Below are positions 6,876-13,237 of a stretch of 13,240 nt of DNA, one piece after another; the first letter of the stretch is position 1; each line of letters begins with the position of its first letter. This stretch comes from Ignavibacteriaceae bacterium (lineage in GTDB: Bacteria; Bacteroidota; Ignavibacteria; Ignavibacteriales; Ignavibacteriaceae). The stretch spans positions 1-13,240 of the forward strand of contig JALNWB010000114.1 in NCBI GenBank assembly GCA_023231105.1, written 5' to 3'. Under the pieces are notes generated by a model. The model made no database searches, was not told the DNA's origin, and was given only the letters and a program-made list of their open reading frames with translations. Position numbers and translations under genes: made by a program.

Positions 6876-8069
6876 TCACACAATCCCTTTTTCTTTAAAA
6901 GATTTCATTTCCTCTTCTGAGTAACCACACTCTTTCAACATCTCATTTGTGTGCTGCCCAAGTGTTGGTGGTGGAGTTTCAACTTCGGCAGTTGTCTTGT
7001 TAAACTTTGCTGTTAAGTTGAATAATGGAATATCCCCAATGCCGGGAGTGTTTATTGTCTTCAAAGTTTCTCTATATTTTATTTGCGGTTGACTCAGAGC
7101 TTCTTCAAGCGATAAAATTTCACCGGAAGGAATTCCTTTTGCATTCAGAACTTCAGCCCAATATTTTGTTTCTTTTTCTTTTAACTTTTCTTCAATAAGC
7201 GGAGTAAGTGCTTTTCGATTTTCCTTTCGCGTATCTCTTTCTTTAAAACGAGAATCTTCTTTCAAATCCGGAACGCCGAGAATATCGCAGAGGTCGTACC
7301 ATTGCTCTTGTTTGTTGGCGGCAATGTTGATGTAACCGTCCTTTGTTATGAACGTGCCGGACGGTGCAGCAGTGAAATTATCGTTTCCCATCAAAGCAGG
7401 CTGTTGTCCACCAATTAAAAGATTTGCCGCAACCCAGCCCATATACGGCATAATTGAATCGAGCATCGCGACATCAATAAATTGTCCTTCTCCTGTTTTC
7501 TCACGAAAATACAAAGCGCCCATGATTGCGAAAGCGGCATTCACTCCGCCAATTGTATCGCAAACGGGAAACCCGGCGCGAAGCGGATTTAATCTTTCAT
7601 CTCCGTTTACCGCCATCACTCCGCTTAAGCCTTGAATGATTTGATCATACGCAGGTTTGAAAGCGTCGGGACCGGTTTGTCCGAATCCGGAGATTGCGCA
7701 ATAAATTATTTTGGGATTTATCTCACAAAGTTTTTCGTAAGAAAATCCAAGTCGAGCCATTACTCCGGGACGAAAGTTTTCTACAACTACATCAGCGGTT
7801 TTAACAAGTTTGCGGAAAATCTCTTTTCCCTCTTCAAACTTCATGTTAAGCGTAAGGGATTTCTTGTTCGCGTTCTGCGCAAGAAAACTTGTCCCCATCA
7901 ATTTCTTGTTGTACTCTGTAACGATGCCGAGTTTCCGTGCAAGATCACCGTCAACCGGATTTTCAATTTTTATTACCTCCGCACCGGCAAGCGCTAAATG
8001 CAGCGTGGCAAAAGGTCCGGCGAGAACGTTAGTTAAATCTAATACTCTAATTCCATCTAACAATTTCAT
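6876..8069 (-). CDS. Class III (CaiB/BaiF, formyl-CoA transferase family) CoA-transferase
   Basis: This 397-residue enzyme moves CoA between carboxylic acids through an aspartyl-CoA anhydride. The nucleophile should be Asp171 in 'FPVCDTIGGVNAA'. Family motifs include 'GIRVLDLTNVLAGPFATLHL' at the N terminus, 'KIENPVDGD', 'VVENFRPGVMARLG', 'AISGFGQTGP' and a C-terminal 'PPPTLGQHTNEML'. It starts at the ATG at 8069, 18 bases after the stop of the HMG-CoA-lyase-family gene, so the two form a pair. Pairing of a class III transferase with an HMG-CoA-lyase homologue is the arrangement known for succinyl-CoA:citramalate CoA-transferase and R-citramalyl-CoA lyase in Chloroflexus. That makes citramalate or 3-hydroxy-3-methylglutarate plausible substrates. 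Specificity within this family cannot be read from sequence. Confidence 0.9.
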   Translation of the reverse strand: MKLLDGIRVLDLTNVLAGPFATLHLALAGAEVIKIENPVDGDLARKLGIVTEYNKKLMGTSFLAQNANKKSLTLNMKFEEGKEIFRKLVKTADVVVENFRPGVMARLGFSYEKLCEINPKIIYCAISGFGQTGPDAFKPAYDQIIQGLSGVMAVNGDERLNPLRAGFPVCDTIGGVNAAFAIMGALYFREKTGEGQFIDVAMLDSIMPYMGWVAANLLIGGQQPALMGNDNFTAAPSGTFITKDGYINIAANKQEQWYDLCDILGVPDLKEDSRFKERDTRKENRKALTPLIEEKLKEKETKYWAEVLNAKGIPSGEILSLEEALSQPQIKYRETLKTINTPGIGDIPLFNLTAKFNKTTAEVETPPPTLGQHTNEMLKECGYSEEEMKSFKEKGIV

Positions 8070-8087
8070 AAAGATGATTCCATTTTT

Positions 8088-8990
8088 TTACTGGATTCTT
8101 CCAGTTTTATAGATTGTTCCCGGCAATTCACGCTTAAAATACTCTGAAGCTTCTTTGGAAATTGCTATCAGATTATCAAGTTGAATATCGGAACGCAAAT
8201 TCATTTTCTGGAAGAGATGAACTAAATCTTCGGTAGCGATATTACCGGCGGCAACAGCGGTGAAAGGACAACCGCCTAAACCGGCAAAAGAAGATTCAAA
8301 ATATTTTACTCCTGTTTTGTAGGCTGCGTAAGCATTTGAAATTCCAAGACCATACGTGTTATGGAAATGACAAGTGGTTTGTATCTGTTCATCCAATTTG
8401 CGGATTGAAGCAAATAATCTTTCAACTTGATCGGGAGTAGCGTGTCCGGCAGTATCGGCAAGACTAATATTTTTCAATCCATTCTCTAAAAATATTTTTA
8501 CAAGAGAAAGAACTTTTTCTTCTGAAATTTTTCCTTCGTACCCACAGCCAAATGCCGATTGAACCGCAACTTGTACTTTCTTTCCGGCAGCCATAGCATT
8601 CTTCGCCATTGCAATAATCCGTTCAGTGGCTTCTGCGATTGACATTCCGGTATTTTTTTGCGAGTGTGTTTCACTTGCAGATACTCCCATGCAAAACATT
8701 TCAACACCGCAAGCCATTCCACGTTCTAAACCTTTTTCGTTTAAGACTAAACCGGAAAGAGTAACATTACTCAGTTTATTTTCTTGTTTAGAAAAATAAT
8801 TGAAGAGTTCGTCTGTGTCTGCCATTTGCGGCATCCGTTTGGGATTTACAAACGAACCGACTTGAATAATATCAACGCCTGTTTCAGCAAGTTGTTTTAT
8901 CCATTTTATTTTTTGTCCGGTCGCAACAACTTCATTTTCTGCTTGAAGTCCATCACGCATGCCGACTTCGTGAATTATAAGTTCGTTCAA
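8088..8990 (-). CDS. HMG-CoA lyase family acyl-CoA lyase (HMG-CoA or citramalyl-CoA)
   Basis: This 300-residue DRE-TIM metallolyase cleaves a 3-hydroxy-3-methyl-acyl-CoA; HMG-CoA lyase gives acetyl-CoA plus acetoacetate. Seen are 'HEVGMRDGLQAE' (Arg12, Asp13), 'GVSASETHSQKN', 'SAFGCGYEG', 'SLADTAGHATP', the metal-binding His208 and His210 in 'CHFHNTYGLG', and the catalytic Cys241 in 'FAGLGGCPFTAVAAGNIATED'. This signature separates it from the isopropylmalate/homocitrate synthases of the same superfamily. The canonical 'GCPYAPGASGN' loop is altered to 'GCPFTAVAAGN'. Translation appears to start at a TTG (8990): GGAG lies five bases upstream, a stop lies just before, and the nearby ATG is out of frame. 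It precedes the CoA-transferase by 18 bases. Substrate could be HMG-CoA (leucine catabolism) or citramalyl-CoA. Confidence 0.88.
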   Translation of the reverse strand: MNELIIHEVGMRDGLQAENEVVATGQKIKWIKQLAETGVDIIQVGSFVNPKRMPQMADTDELFNYFSKQENKLSNVTLSGLVLNEKGLERGMACGVEMFCMGVSASETHSQKNTGMSIAEATERIIAMAKNAMAAGKKVQVAVQSAFGCGYEGKISEEKVLSLVKIFLENGLKNISLADTAGHATPDQVERLFASIRKLDEQIQTTCHFHNTYGLGISNAYAAYKTGVKYFESSFAGLGGCPFTAVAAGNIATEDLVHLFQKMNLRSDIQLDNLIAISKEASEYFKRELPGTIYKTGRIQ

Positions 8991-9014
8991 GAATACTCCA
9001 TCTTTTTACTCTAA

Positions 9015-9112
9015 GTCATTTGTCAATGGTCATTAGTCATTGAAAGATATGAGATCATTAATTCCTTATTCCGGAATTCTCTTTTTACTTTCTACTTTCT
9101 ACTTTTTACAGC
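9015..9112. repeat. Heptamer arrays filling the spacer before the lyase gene
   Basis: Four units GTCATTT, GTCAATG, GTCATTA, GTCATTG run at 9015-9042. TTACTTT, CTACTTT, CTACTTT, TTACAGC run at 9085-9112, and CCTTATT, CCGGAAT lie at 9064-9077. All share the same 7-base phase, so nearly the whole spacer between the dehydrogenase stop (9106) and the lyase start looks built from heptamers, with degenerate units in the middle. The last units run into the final codons of the dehydrogenase gene. Confidence 0.7.
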
Positions 9113-10224
9113 TTCTCCGCTATCGCTTCCGCTATTTCCAAAGTTTTATTACTTCCGCCCATATCGTACGTTCTAATTTTTCCTTCGGCAATAACTTCGG
9201 CGGTAGCTTTTTCAAGTCTGTCGCCCATTTCTTTTTCTCCAAGCCAATCGAGCATCATCTTAGCGGCAAGAATTGTGGCGATAGGATTTACTTTGTACAT
9301 CCCTGAATATTTTGGAGCAGAACCATGCGATGGCTCAAACACAGCAAGCTTCTCGCTGATATTTCCCGAGCAGCCAAAACCAAGTCCGCCAACCATTTGC
9401 GCAATAAGATCGGAAATAATATCTCCGTAAAGATTTGGCGCCACAAGCACATCGTAGTTGAAAGGATTTTTCAAAAGCCACATCGTCATTGCATCAATGT
9501 TAGCGTCATCCATTTGAATTTCGGGATAATCTTTTGCAACTTCTTTTGCAATATCAAGGAACAAGCCATCGGTAGCGCGTACAACATTTGCTTTGTGAAC
9601 AACAGTAACTTTTTTTCTGTTAAACTTTCTTGCAAAATCAAAAGCGGCGCGGATTATTTTTTCAGAACCTTTCTTCGTGTTGATCTTTGTTGAAACTGCG
9701 TATTCATCCAAAGGCATTTTACTGAATGTTGCAAACGGTTTAGATAATTTTGTAAGTACATCCGCTAACTCTTGCGGAACGGGATTAAACTCAACACCGC
9801 AATAAAGATCTTCCGTGTTCTCTCGGAATACGACAATATCAATATTCTCTTTGAAGTTTAAAGGATTGCCGGGATAGGCTTTGCACGGACGCAAACAAAT
9901 ATAAAGATTGAACAACTGCCGCATGCGCACAATTGGCGAGCGATAGATAAGTCCCGTTCCTTTTAATTCAGGAACAAGTTCAGCTTCGGCAGTCTTTACC
10001 GGTTTGGATGTAATTGCGCCGAACATTGCGGCGTTTACATTGTTTAAAAGATCGATCGTGCGCTGTGGAAATGCGTCTCCTTCTTTGCACCAAAATTCCC
10101 AGCCGATATCTCCATGAATATATTCTGCGTCAAGATTTAATTTGTTTAAAACAATTTTTGCGGCTTCGAGGACTTCTATCCCGATGCCATCGCCGGGCAG
10201 CCAAGCGATTTTATATTTGCTCAT
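9106..10224 (-). CDS. Isocitrate/isopropylmalate-type beta-decarboxylating dehydrogenase
   Basis: This 372-residue enzyme oxidises a 2-hydroxy-3-carboxy acid to a 2-oxo acid plus CO2 with NAD(P). Catalytic residues are Arg134 and Tyr141 ('RENTEDLY'), Lys211 ('VVHKANVVRATDG'), Asp244, Asp268 and Asp272 ('LYGDIISDL'). The cofactor loop 'HGSAPKYSGMYKVNP' keeps the Lys-Tyr pair of E. coli NADP-isocitrate dehydrogenase. The substrate helix reads 'YRSPIVRMRQLFNLYICLRP'. Ser96 and Arg102 match isocitrate dehydrogenase (Ser113, Arg119), but the Asn115 position is Ile98, as in isopropylmalate dehydrogenase, where it is Leu90. The substrate may therefore carry a non-polar gamma group. The ATG at 10224 has a strong AGGAGAGAG site. 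It is the first gene of the minus-strand metabolic run. Isocitrate, 3-isopropylmalate and 3-methylmalate remain candidates. Confidence 0.88.
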   Translation of the reverse strand: MSKYKIAWLPGDGIGIEVLEAAKIVLNKLNLDAEYIHGDIGWEFWCKEGDAFPQRTIDLLNNVNAAMFGAITSKPVKTAEAELVPELKGTGLIYRSPIVRMRQLFNLYICLRPCKAYPGNPLNFKENIDIVVFRENTEDLYCGVEFNPVPQELADVLTKLSKPFATFSKMPLDEYAVSTKINTKKGSEKIIRAAFDFARKFNRKKVTVVHKANVVRATDGLFLDIAKEVAKDYPEIQMDDANIDAMTMWLLKNPFNYDVLVAPNLYGDIISDLIAQMVGGLGFGCSGNISEKLAVFEPSHGSAPKYSGMYKVNPIATILAAKMMLDWLGEKEMGDRLEKATAEVIAEGKIRTYDMGGSNKTLEIAEAIAEKL

Positions 10225-10362
10225 ACTCTCTCCTGTTGATTAAATATTTTTGTGGAATACTCTGATGTGAAAAAATGAAAGGGGGCATAAATGTTTATCA
10301 GTTCATTCTGAAGTGTTCAGATTTTTGGTGATTGTTCCATTAAAATTTATTAAAATGCTGAA

Positions 10363-10394
10363 CAAAATTACCATTAAATTTTGGGATTACACAA
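10363..10394 (-). promoter_or_regulatory. Possible Bacteroidetes-type promoter for the metabolic run
   Basis: On the minus strand, TTG (10394-10392) is followed after 21 bases by TAATTTTG (10370-10363). This fits the Bacteroidetes -33/-7 consensus TTG-N17-23-TAnnTTTG. It would give a leader of roughly 130 bases before the dehydrogenase ATG at 10224. The region is AT-rich, so a chance match is quite possible. Confidence 0.3.
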
Positions 10395-10482
10395 AGGAGA
10401 ATCACACCGGAAATCTCAAAATACAATTCGCCGCAGCGAACCAAAAACCAAAACAATTTTACTGTGTTATAACAAAATATTT

Positions 10483-11067
10483 TTAAAAGGAATCTGCCTT
10501 TTGCAATTTGGATTTTGTCTTTTGGGATTTGCCGGTTGTTATTTGCTGAACAACTCCTTTCATCATTGCCGGAACGATCAATTTGTGGAAAGGTTTAACG
10601 GGTAAAAAATAAAGTCTGCCAAACCAATTATGAAAAATTACAACCGTTGAAACAACCAAAACATTTTCACCTAAATTGTTTTTTTCAAGCAGCAGAGATA
10701 CTTTGAAATCTAAGTGCTTATCGTCTTCACCGAGAATTAATTCATTAGTGGATTTCGAAAACACTTTAAATAATCCGAGTCGTTTACCGGGCTCGCATTT
10801 AAAATCATTTATCATTTGTTGTCTATTCCGTACCGATTTTCCGGTCTTTAATCCAAACAGTCCGACAATTTTATTTCTTAAATTTAATAGAACTTCAATC
10901 CATTTGGGTTCTGAAGAGAAAAACGCTTTGCCAACATCTTCGATGGTTATTGCTTTACCACTGTTTTCAATTATTGCTGAATAAGCATCAACATAGTGAA
11001 ATTGCTGACGCGAAATAGCAAGTTCGGAGCTTGCTGGTAAATCGATTTTATTTATAGTGACTTTCAA
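10483..11067 (-). CDS. DUF2867 domain protein
   Basis: This 194-residue protein matches the DUF2867 family, a domain of unknown biochemical role often fused to NmrA-like short-chain dehydrogenase domains but here standing alone. Recognisable segments are 'HYVDAYSA' (24-31), 'WIEVLLNLRNKIVGLFGL' (56-73), 'GEDDKHLDFKVSLLL' (113-127) and 'VSTVVIFHNWFGRLYFLPVKPFHKLIV' (139-165). The likely start is TTG at 11067, 20 bases inside the end of the SRPBCC gene and preceded by AAGAG, so translation is coupled. The domain ends near residue 173. The remaining basic tail (QQITTGKSQKTKSKLQK...) is encoded by a 7-base repeat array and is unlikely to be conserved. No transmembrane segment is certain. Confidence 0.82.
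   Translation of the reverse strand: MKVTINKIDLPASSELAISRQQFHYVDAYSAIIENSGKAITIEDVGKAFFSSEPKWIEVLLNLRNKIVGLFGLKTGKSVRNRQQMINDFKCEPGKRLGLFKVFSKSTNELILGEDDKHLDFKVSLLLEKNNLGENVLVVSTVVIFHNWFGRLYFLPVKPFHKLIVPAMMKGVVQQITTGKSQKTKSKLQKADSF
10500..10548. repeat. TTTGnnn heptamer array inside the DUF2867 gene end
   Basis: Seven perfectly phased units occur: TTTGCAA, TTTGGAT, TTTGTCT, TTTGGGA, TTTGCCG, GTTGTTA, TTTGCTG. Read on the minus strand they encode residues about 174-190 of the DUF2867 protein. Because 7 is not a multiple of 3, the encoded peptide is non-repetitive. A further two-unit tandem, ACCAAAA twice, is at 10440-10453 just outside the gene. Confidence 0.75.
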
Positions 11068-11485
11068 TTATCTCTTTAATTTGTTGAAGGAACGTTTCCA
11101 TTCCGCTTTTTGAATGTTGATAACCTTCCTCAGTAGCAAAACCTTTTTGCGCCCAGGTTAATTTTGTTGAGTTGTTATTCTTTGACAACGTGTAAGTTAC
11201 TAATGAATAATTTTCGAGCTTATCTTCTAATCCGGAAAATCCACTCCAATAACTATAACTTAGTAGTTGATGTAGAATATTTTCTCTAACCATACCTTTG
11301 TCGCAGTACTTAAGCCCTTTATATTCACCTTGAAAAATTATTTCACTTCCGACTTTCCAATCGGTAATTGTTTCTGTTCCAAAAAGATATTGTTTTATTA
11401 TTTCAGGATTCGTCAATGCTTCCCAAACTTTTTCAGGAGTTGCATTTATTTCAATTGATTCCGATACAATTAAATCATGTCTCAT
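11048..11485 (-). CDS. SRPBCC (AHSA1/START-like) domain protein
   Basis: This 145-residue single-domain protein of the SRPBCC/AHSA1 type forms a helix-grip fold with a hydrophobic ligand cavity. Seen are the N-terminal strand and helix 'SESIEINATPEKVWEALTNPEIIKQYLFG' (8-36), the following 'TDWKVGSEIIFQGEYKG' and a C-terminal amphipathic helix 'SKSGMETFLQQIKEIIESH'. The ligand is unknown; members range from Hsp90 co-chaperone-like proteins to polyketide cyclases and stress proteins. The ATG at 11485 has an AAAGG site about 7 bases upstream. Its last 20 bases overlap the TTG start of the DUF2867 gene, which indicates a two-gene operon, and the proteins may act together. Confidence 0.87.
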   Translation of the reverse strand: MRHDLIVSESIEINATPEKVWEALTNPEIIKQYLFGTETITDWKVGSEIIFQGEYKGLKYCDKGMVRENILHQLLSYSYWSGFSGLEDKLENYSLVTYTLSKNNNSTKLTWAQKGFATEEGYQHSKSGMETFLQQIKEIIESHYK

Positions 11486-11632
11486 TATCTGCCTTTATTT
11501 TGTTTGGTGATAAGATTAATATTTTTTCGCTCGTAATTTTCAACAAATAAATTGTTAATTCATCTTACTAAGATATCCGTATCACAGAATATTATCTTGG
11601 ATACAATTTTATGTTTTACTTAATCCAAGCTA

Positions 11633-12601
11633 CTAATAGAAAAATCCAAGCGTAAGAACCAGCGCTTCGCTGTGTGAATCATTAAATGAATAAGAATATG
11701 CCAGGTTAACATTTATTCTGAAATTGTATGTATGAAATAACCTTACGCCTGCGTTAAGAAGAATTTCAAAACCGTCTCCTTTTTTCTCTTCTGTTTTTGT
11801 AATTGGATAAGTTTGGTACTGATAATAAACAGTACTTTGATCAATAGTAACCCAATGAAATCCTACACCGGCGCCGAGGTATGGACAAACATCCTTTCTG
11901 CTAAAGAGGTAAGAAGAGAAAATATTTGCGCCGAAACCTTCTCTAAGAAAAAGTTGAACACCGTAATCTAAATCTTCAACCTCGGAACCGATTTTTACAT
12001 CCATTGTAAAAGATCTTTGGTCGGTGCTAAATCCTTTTTGAGGATATAAATATCCAAACGACCAATTATTAAACCTGCGTCCGTTCCGCAAAAAGAACGG
12101 CTTCGATTCGCTTTCCGTAATTGCTCCAACTTCGGCAGATTTTTTTGCGGACTCAAGACTTGTTATACTTATCGCCATCCGTTTCATAACAACATCAAGG
12201 TCTTCAACAGAAGAAGAAGTTAATTTATCAGCAAGAAGAACTGCTTTTTGCTCAACATCAATTAGGAAATACTGGATAATAAGTTTTTGCCCGAGTACTA
12301 ATATTTGGCATGATACAACTTGATCGGCTTTTAATTGTTTCCCTAATTCCACCGCACAATCAGTGCTTGTGCAATTACTATCAGCATTAACAAGTGATGC
12401 GCTATTCGCTAAAGAAATATTTTTTGCACTTAAATTTTCCATTTCAAGCCGGAGAATTTCTTCCGCGGTTGATACTGTTGTACGGTCAATCCCTTTTGCA
12501 TAGAAAGGCAAAATGCTAAGACTTCCTTTTTTTACTTGCTGGGCATGAAGAATGCCGGGAAGTAACAACAAAAGGAAGAAAAAAATTCTATAAGATTTCA
12601 A
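11633..12601 (-). CDS. Exported protein with probable C-terminal outer-membrane beta-barrel
   Basis: Unrecognised as a named gene. Counting from a TTG at 12601 the protein has 322 residues. The signal peptide 'MKSYRIFFFLLLLLPGILHA' is followed by Gln-Gln. Residues about 25-125 form an alpha/beta domain ('LSILPFYAKGIDRTTVSTAEEILRLEM ... CAVELGKQLKADQVVSCQIL') reminiscent of TolB/CsgG-type N-terminal domains, with three Cys at about 77, 82 and 98. After a polar linker, residues from about 170 alternate aromatic and polar residues in strand-like blocks ('YLGAGVGFHWVTI', 'INVNLAYSYSF') and end in 'LTLGFFY'. A terminal aromatic is typical of outer-membrane beta-barrels. A GTG at 12610 would also open the frame, but it is only one base from the GGGAG ribosome site; the TTG is nine bases away and is preferred. 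Confidence 0.72.
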   Translation of the reverse strand: MKSYRIFFFLLLLLPGILHAQQVKKGSLSILPFYAKGIDRTTVSTAEEILRLEMENLSAKNISLANSASLVNADSNCTSTDCAVELGKQLKADQVVSCQILVLGQKLIIQYFLIDVEQKAVLLADKLTSSSVEDLDVVMKRMAISITSLESAKKSAEVGAITESESKPFFLRNGRRFNNWSFGYLYPQKGFSTDQRSFTMDVKIGSEVEDLDYGVQLFLREGFGANIFSSYLFSRKDVCPYLGAGVGFHWVTIDQSTVYYQYQTYPITKTEEKKGDGFEILLNAGVRLFHTYNFRINVNLAYSYSFNDSHSEALVLTLGFFY

Positions 12602-12720
12602 AACTACCACTCCCTGAAAAATTTGATAATAAATAGTTTATACGGCTTTAAAATAATTATTTATTTGGAAATCGCATACTTCAATCAAGGGCAAAAAAAG
12701 AGCCGCACAATCCAGCTTAA

Positions 12721-13161
12721 TTATTTTGTGTTTATTAATGCCCAACCATATTTCTTCATAAAATCTTCAACTTCATCAGTGAATGATTTTCTTGTATGGT
12801 GTTCCTCTTGTTGTTGGATGTATTTTCGTACTGAGACTAGATGACTTTCGCTGACACTTACTGCCCAAAAATCGTCCTGCCAAATAAATTTTTCTCTTAT
12901 CAGTTGATTATGATTGATCCAGTATGAAGATTCTCCTTTGATGAGTTGTGCGATCTTACTAATGGTTTGATCTTTGCCCAAAGAGATTAAGCAATGAGTG
13001 TGCTCGTGATGACCATTAATATGATCGAGCCAAATACTTTTTATTTGTGCGTTTTCTTTGATGTGTCGAAATACTTTTTCTCTGATTTCTTTGGAGTGAA
13101 GTGATGGAACTCTGTCTTTTGTTGAAAATACAAGATGAACCCAAATTCTTACCCAGCTCAT
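12721..13161 (-). CDS. tnpA: IS200/IS605-family Y1 transposase (TnpA)
   Basis: This 146-residue HUH single-strand transposase opens with 'MSWVRIWVHLVFSTKDR'. The metal-binding His-x-His is His54-Thr-His56 ('GHHEHTHCLISL'). The catalytic Tyr is Tyr114 in 'VRKYIQQQEEHHTRKSF', the standard TnpA arrangement, and 'WQDDFWAVSVSES' is a family segment. The ATG at 13161 is preferred over an ATG 18 codons upstream because AAGGAG lies nine bases before it and the protein homology begins there. The reading frame is intact. Two compact hairpins lie upstream at 13179-13237, where the left end of such an element would be; a matching right end downstream of the stop was not found. No TnpB gene is present in the window. 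Confidence 0.9.
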   Translation of the reverse strand: MSWVRIWVHLVFSTKDRVPSLHSKEIREKVFRHIKENAQIKSIWLDHINGHHEHTHCLISLGKDQTISKIAQLIKGESSYWINHNQLIREKFIWQDDFWAVSVSESHLVSVRKYIQQQEEHHTRKSFTDEVEDFMKKYGWALINTK

Positions 13162-13178
13162 AAATAAGTTCTCCTTAA

Positions 13179-13194
13179 TGTGGCTAAAGCCACA
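13179..13194. repeat. Small hairpin upstream of tnpA
   Basis: TGTGGCTAAAGCCACA is a perfect palindrome with 7-base arms and a 2-base loop. On the transposase strand its apex reads GCTTTAGC. It sits two bases from the tnpA ribosome site. It may be part of the element's left end or a REP-like unit. Confidence 0.7.
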
Positions 13195-13217
13195 ATTATT
13201 GTGTAGCTTCTTCAAAT

Positions 13218-13237
13218 CAGTTCACTAAAGTGAACTG
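13218..13237. repeat. Second small hairpin upstream of tnpA
   Basis: CAGTTCACTAAAGTGAACTG is a perfect palindrome with 9-base arms and a 2-base loop. On the transposase strand its apex reads ACTTTAGT, sharing the CTTTAG core with the hairpin at 13179-13194. The arm sequences otherwise differ. Confidence 0.7.

Noticed and set aside
7632..7997. Plus-strand open frames over the CoA-transferase gene
   Set aside because: The minus strand carries the full conserved family motifs; the plus frames have no recognisable domain.
9015..9112. CRISPR-like repeats
   Set aside because: The period is 7 bases with no spacers of CRISPR length and no cas genes in the window.
4373..10224. Homocitrate/homoaconitase lysine-biosynthesis cluster
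   Set aside because: The DRE-TIM enzyme has lyase, not synthase, signatures. The LeuD loop lacks the homoaconitase Arg, and no other lysine gene is present.
12611..12720. Right-end hairpin of the IS200-like element, or a terminator at the T-run near 12693
   Set aside because: Only very short or mismatched stems (such as CGGCT/AGCCG about 50 bases apart) could be found, so neither call is supported.
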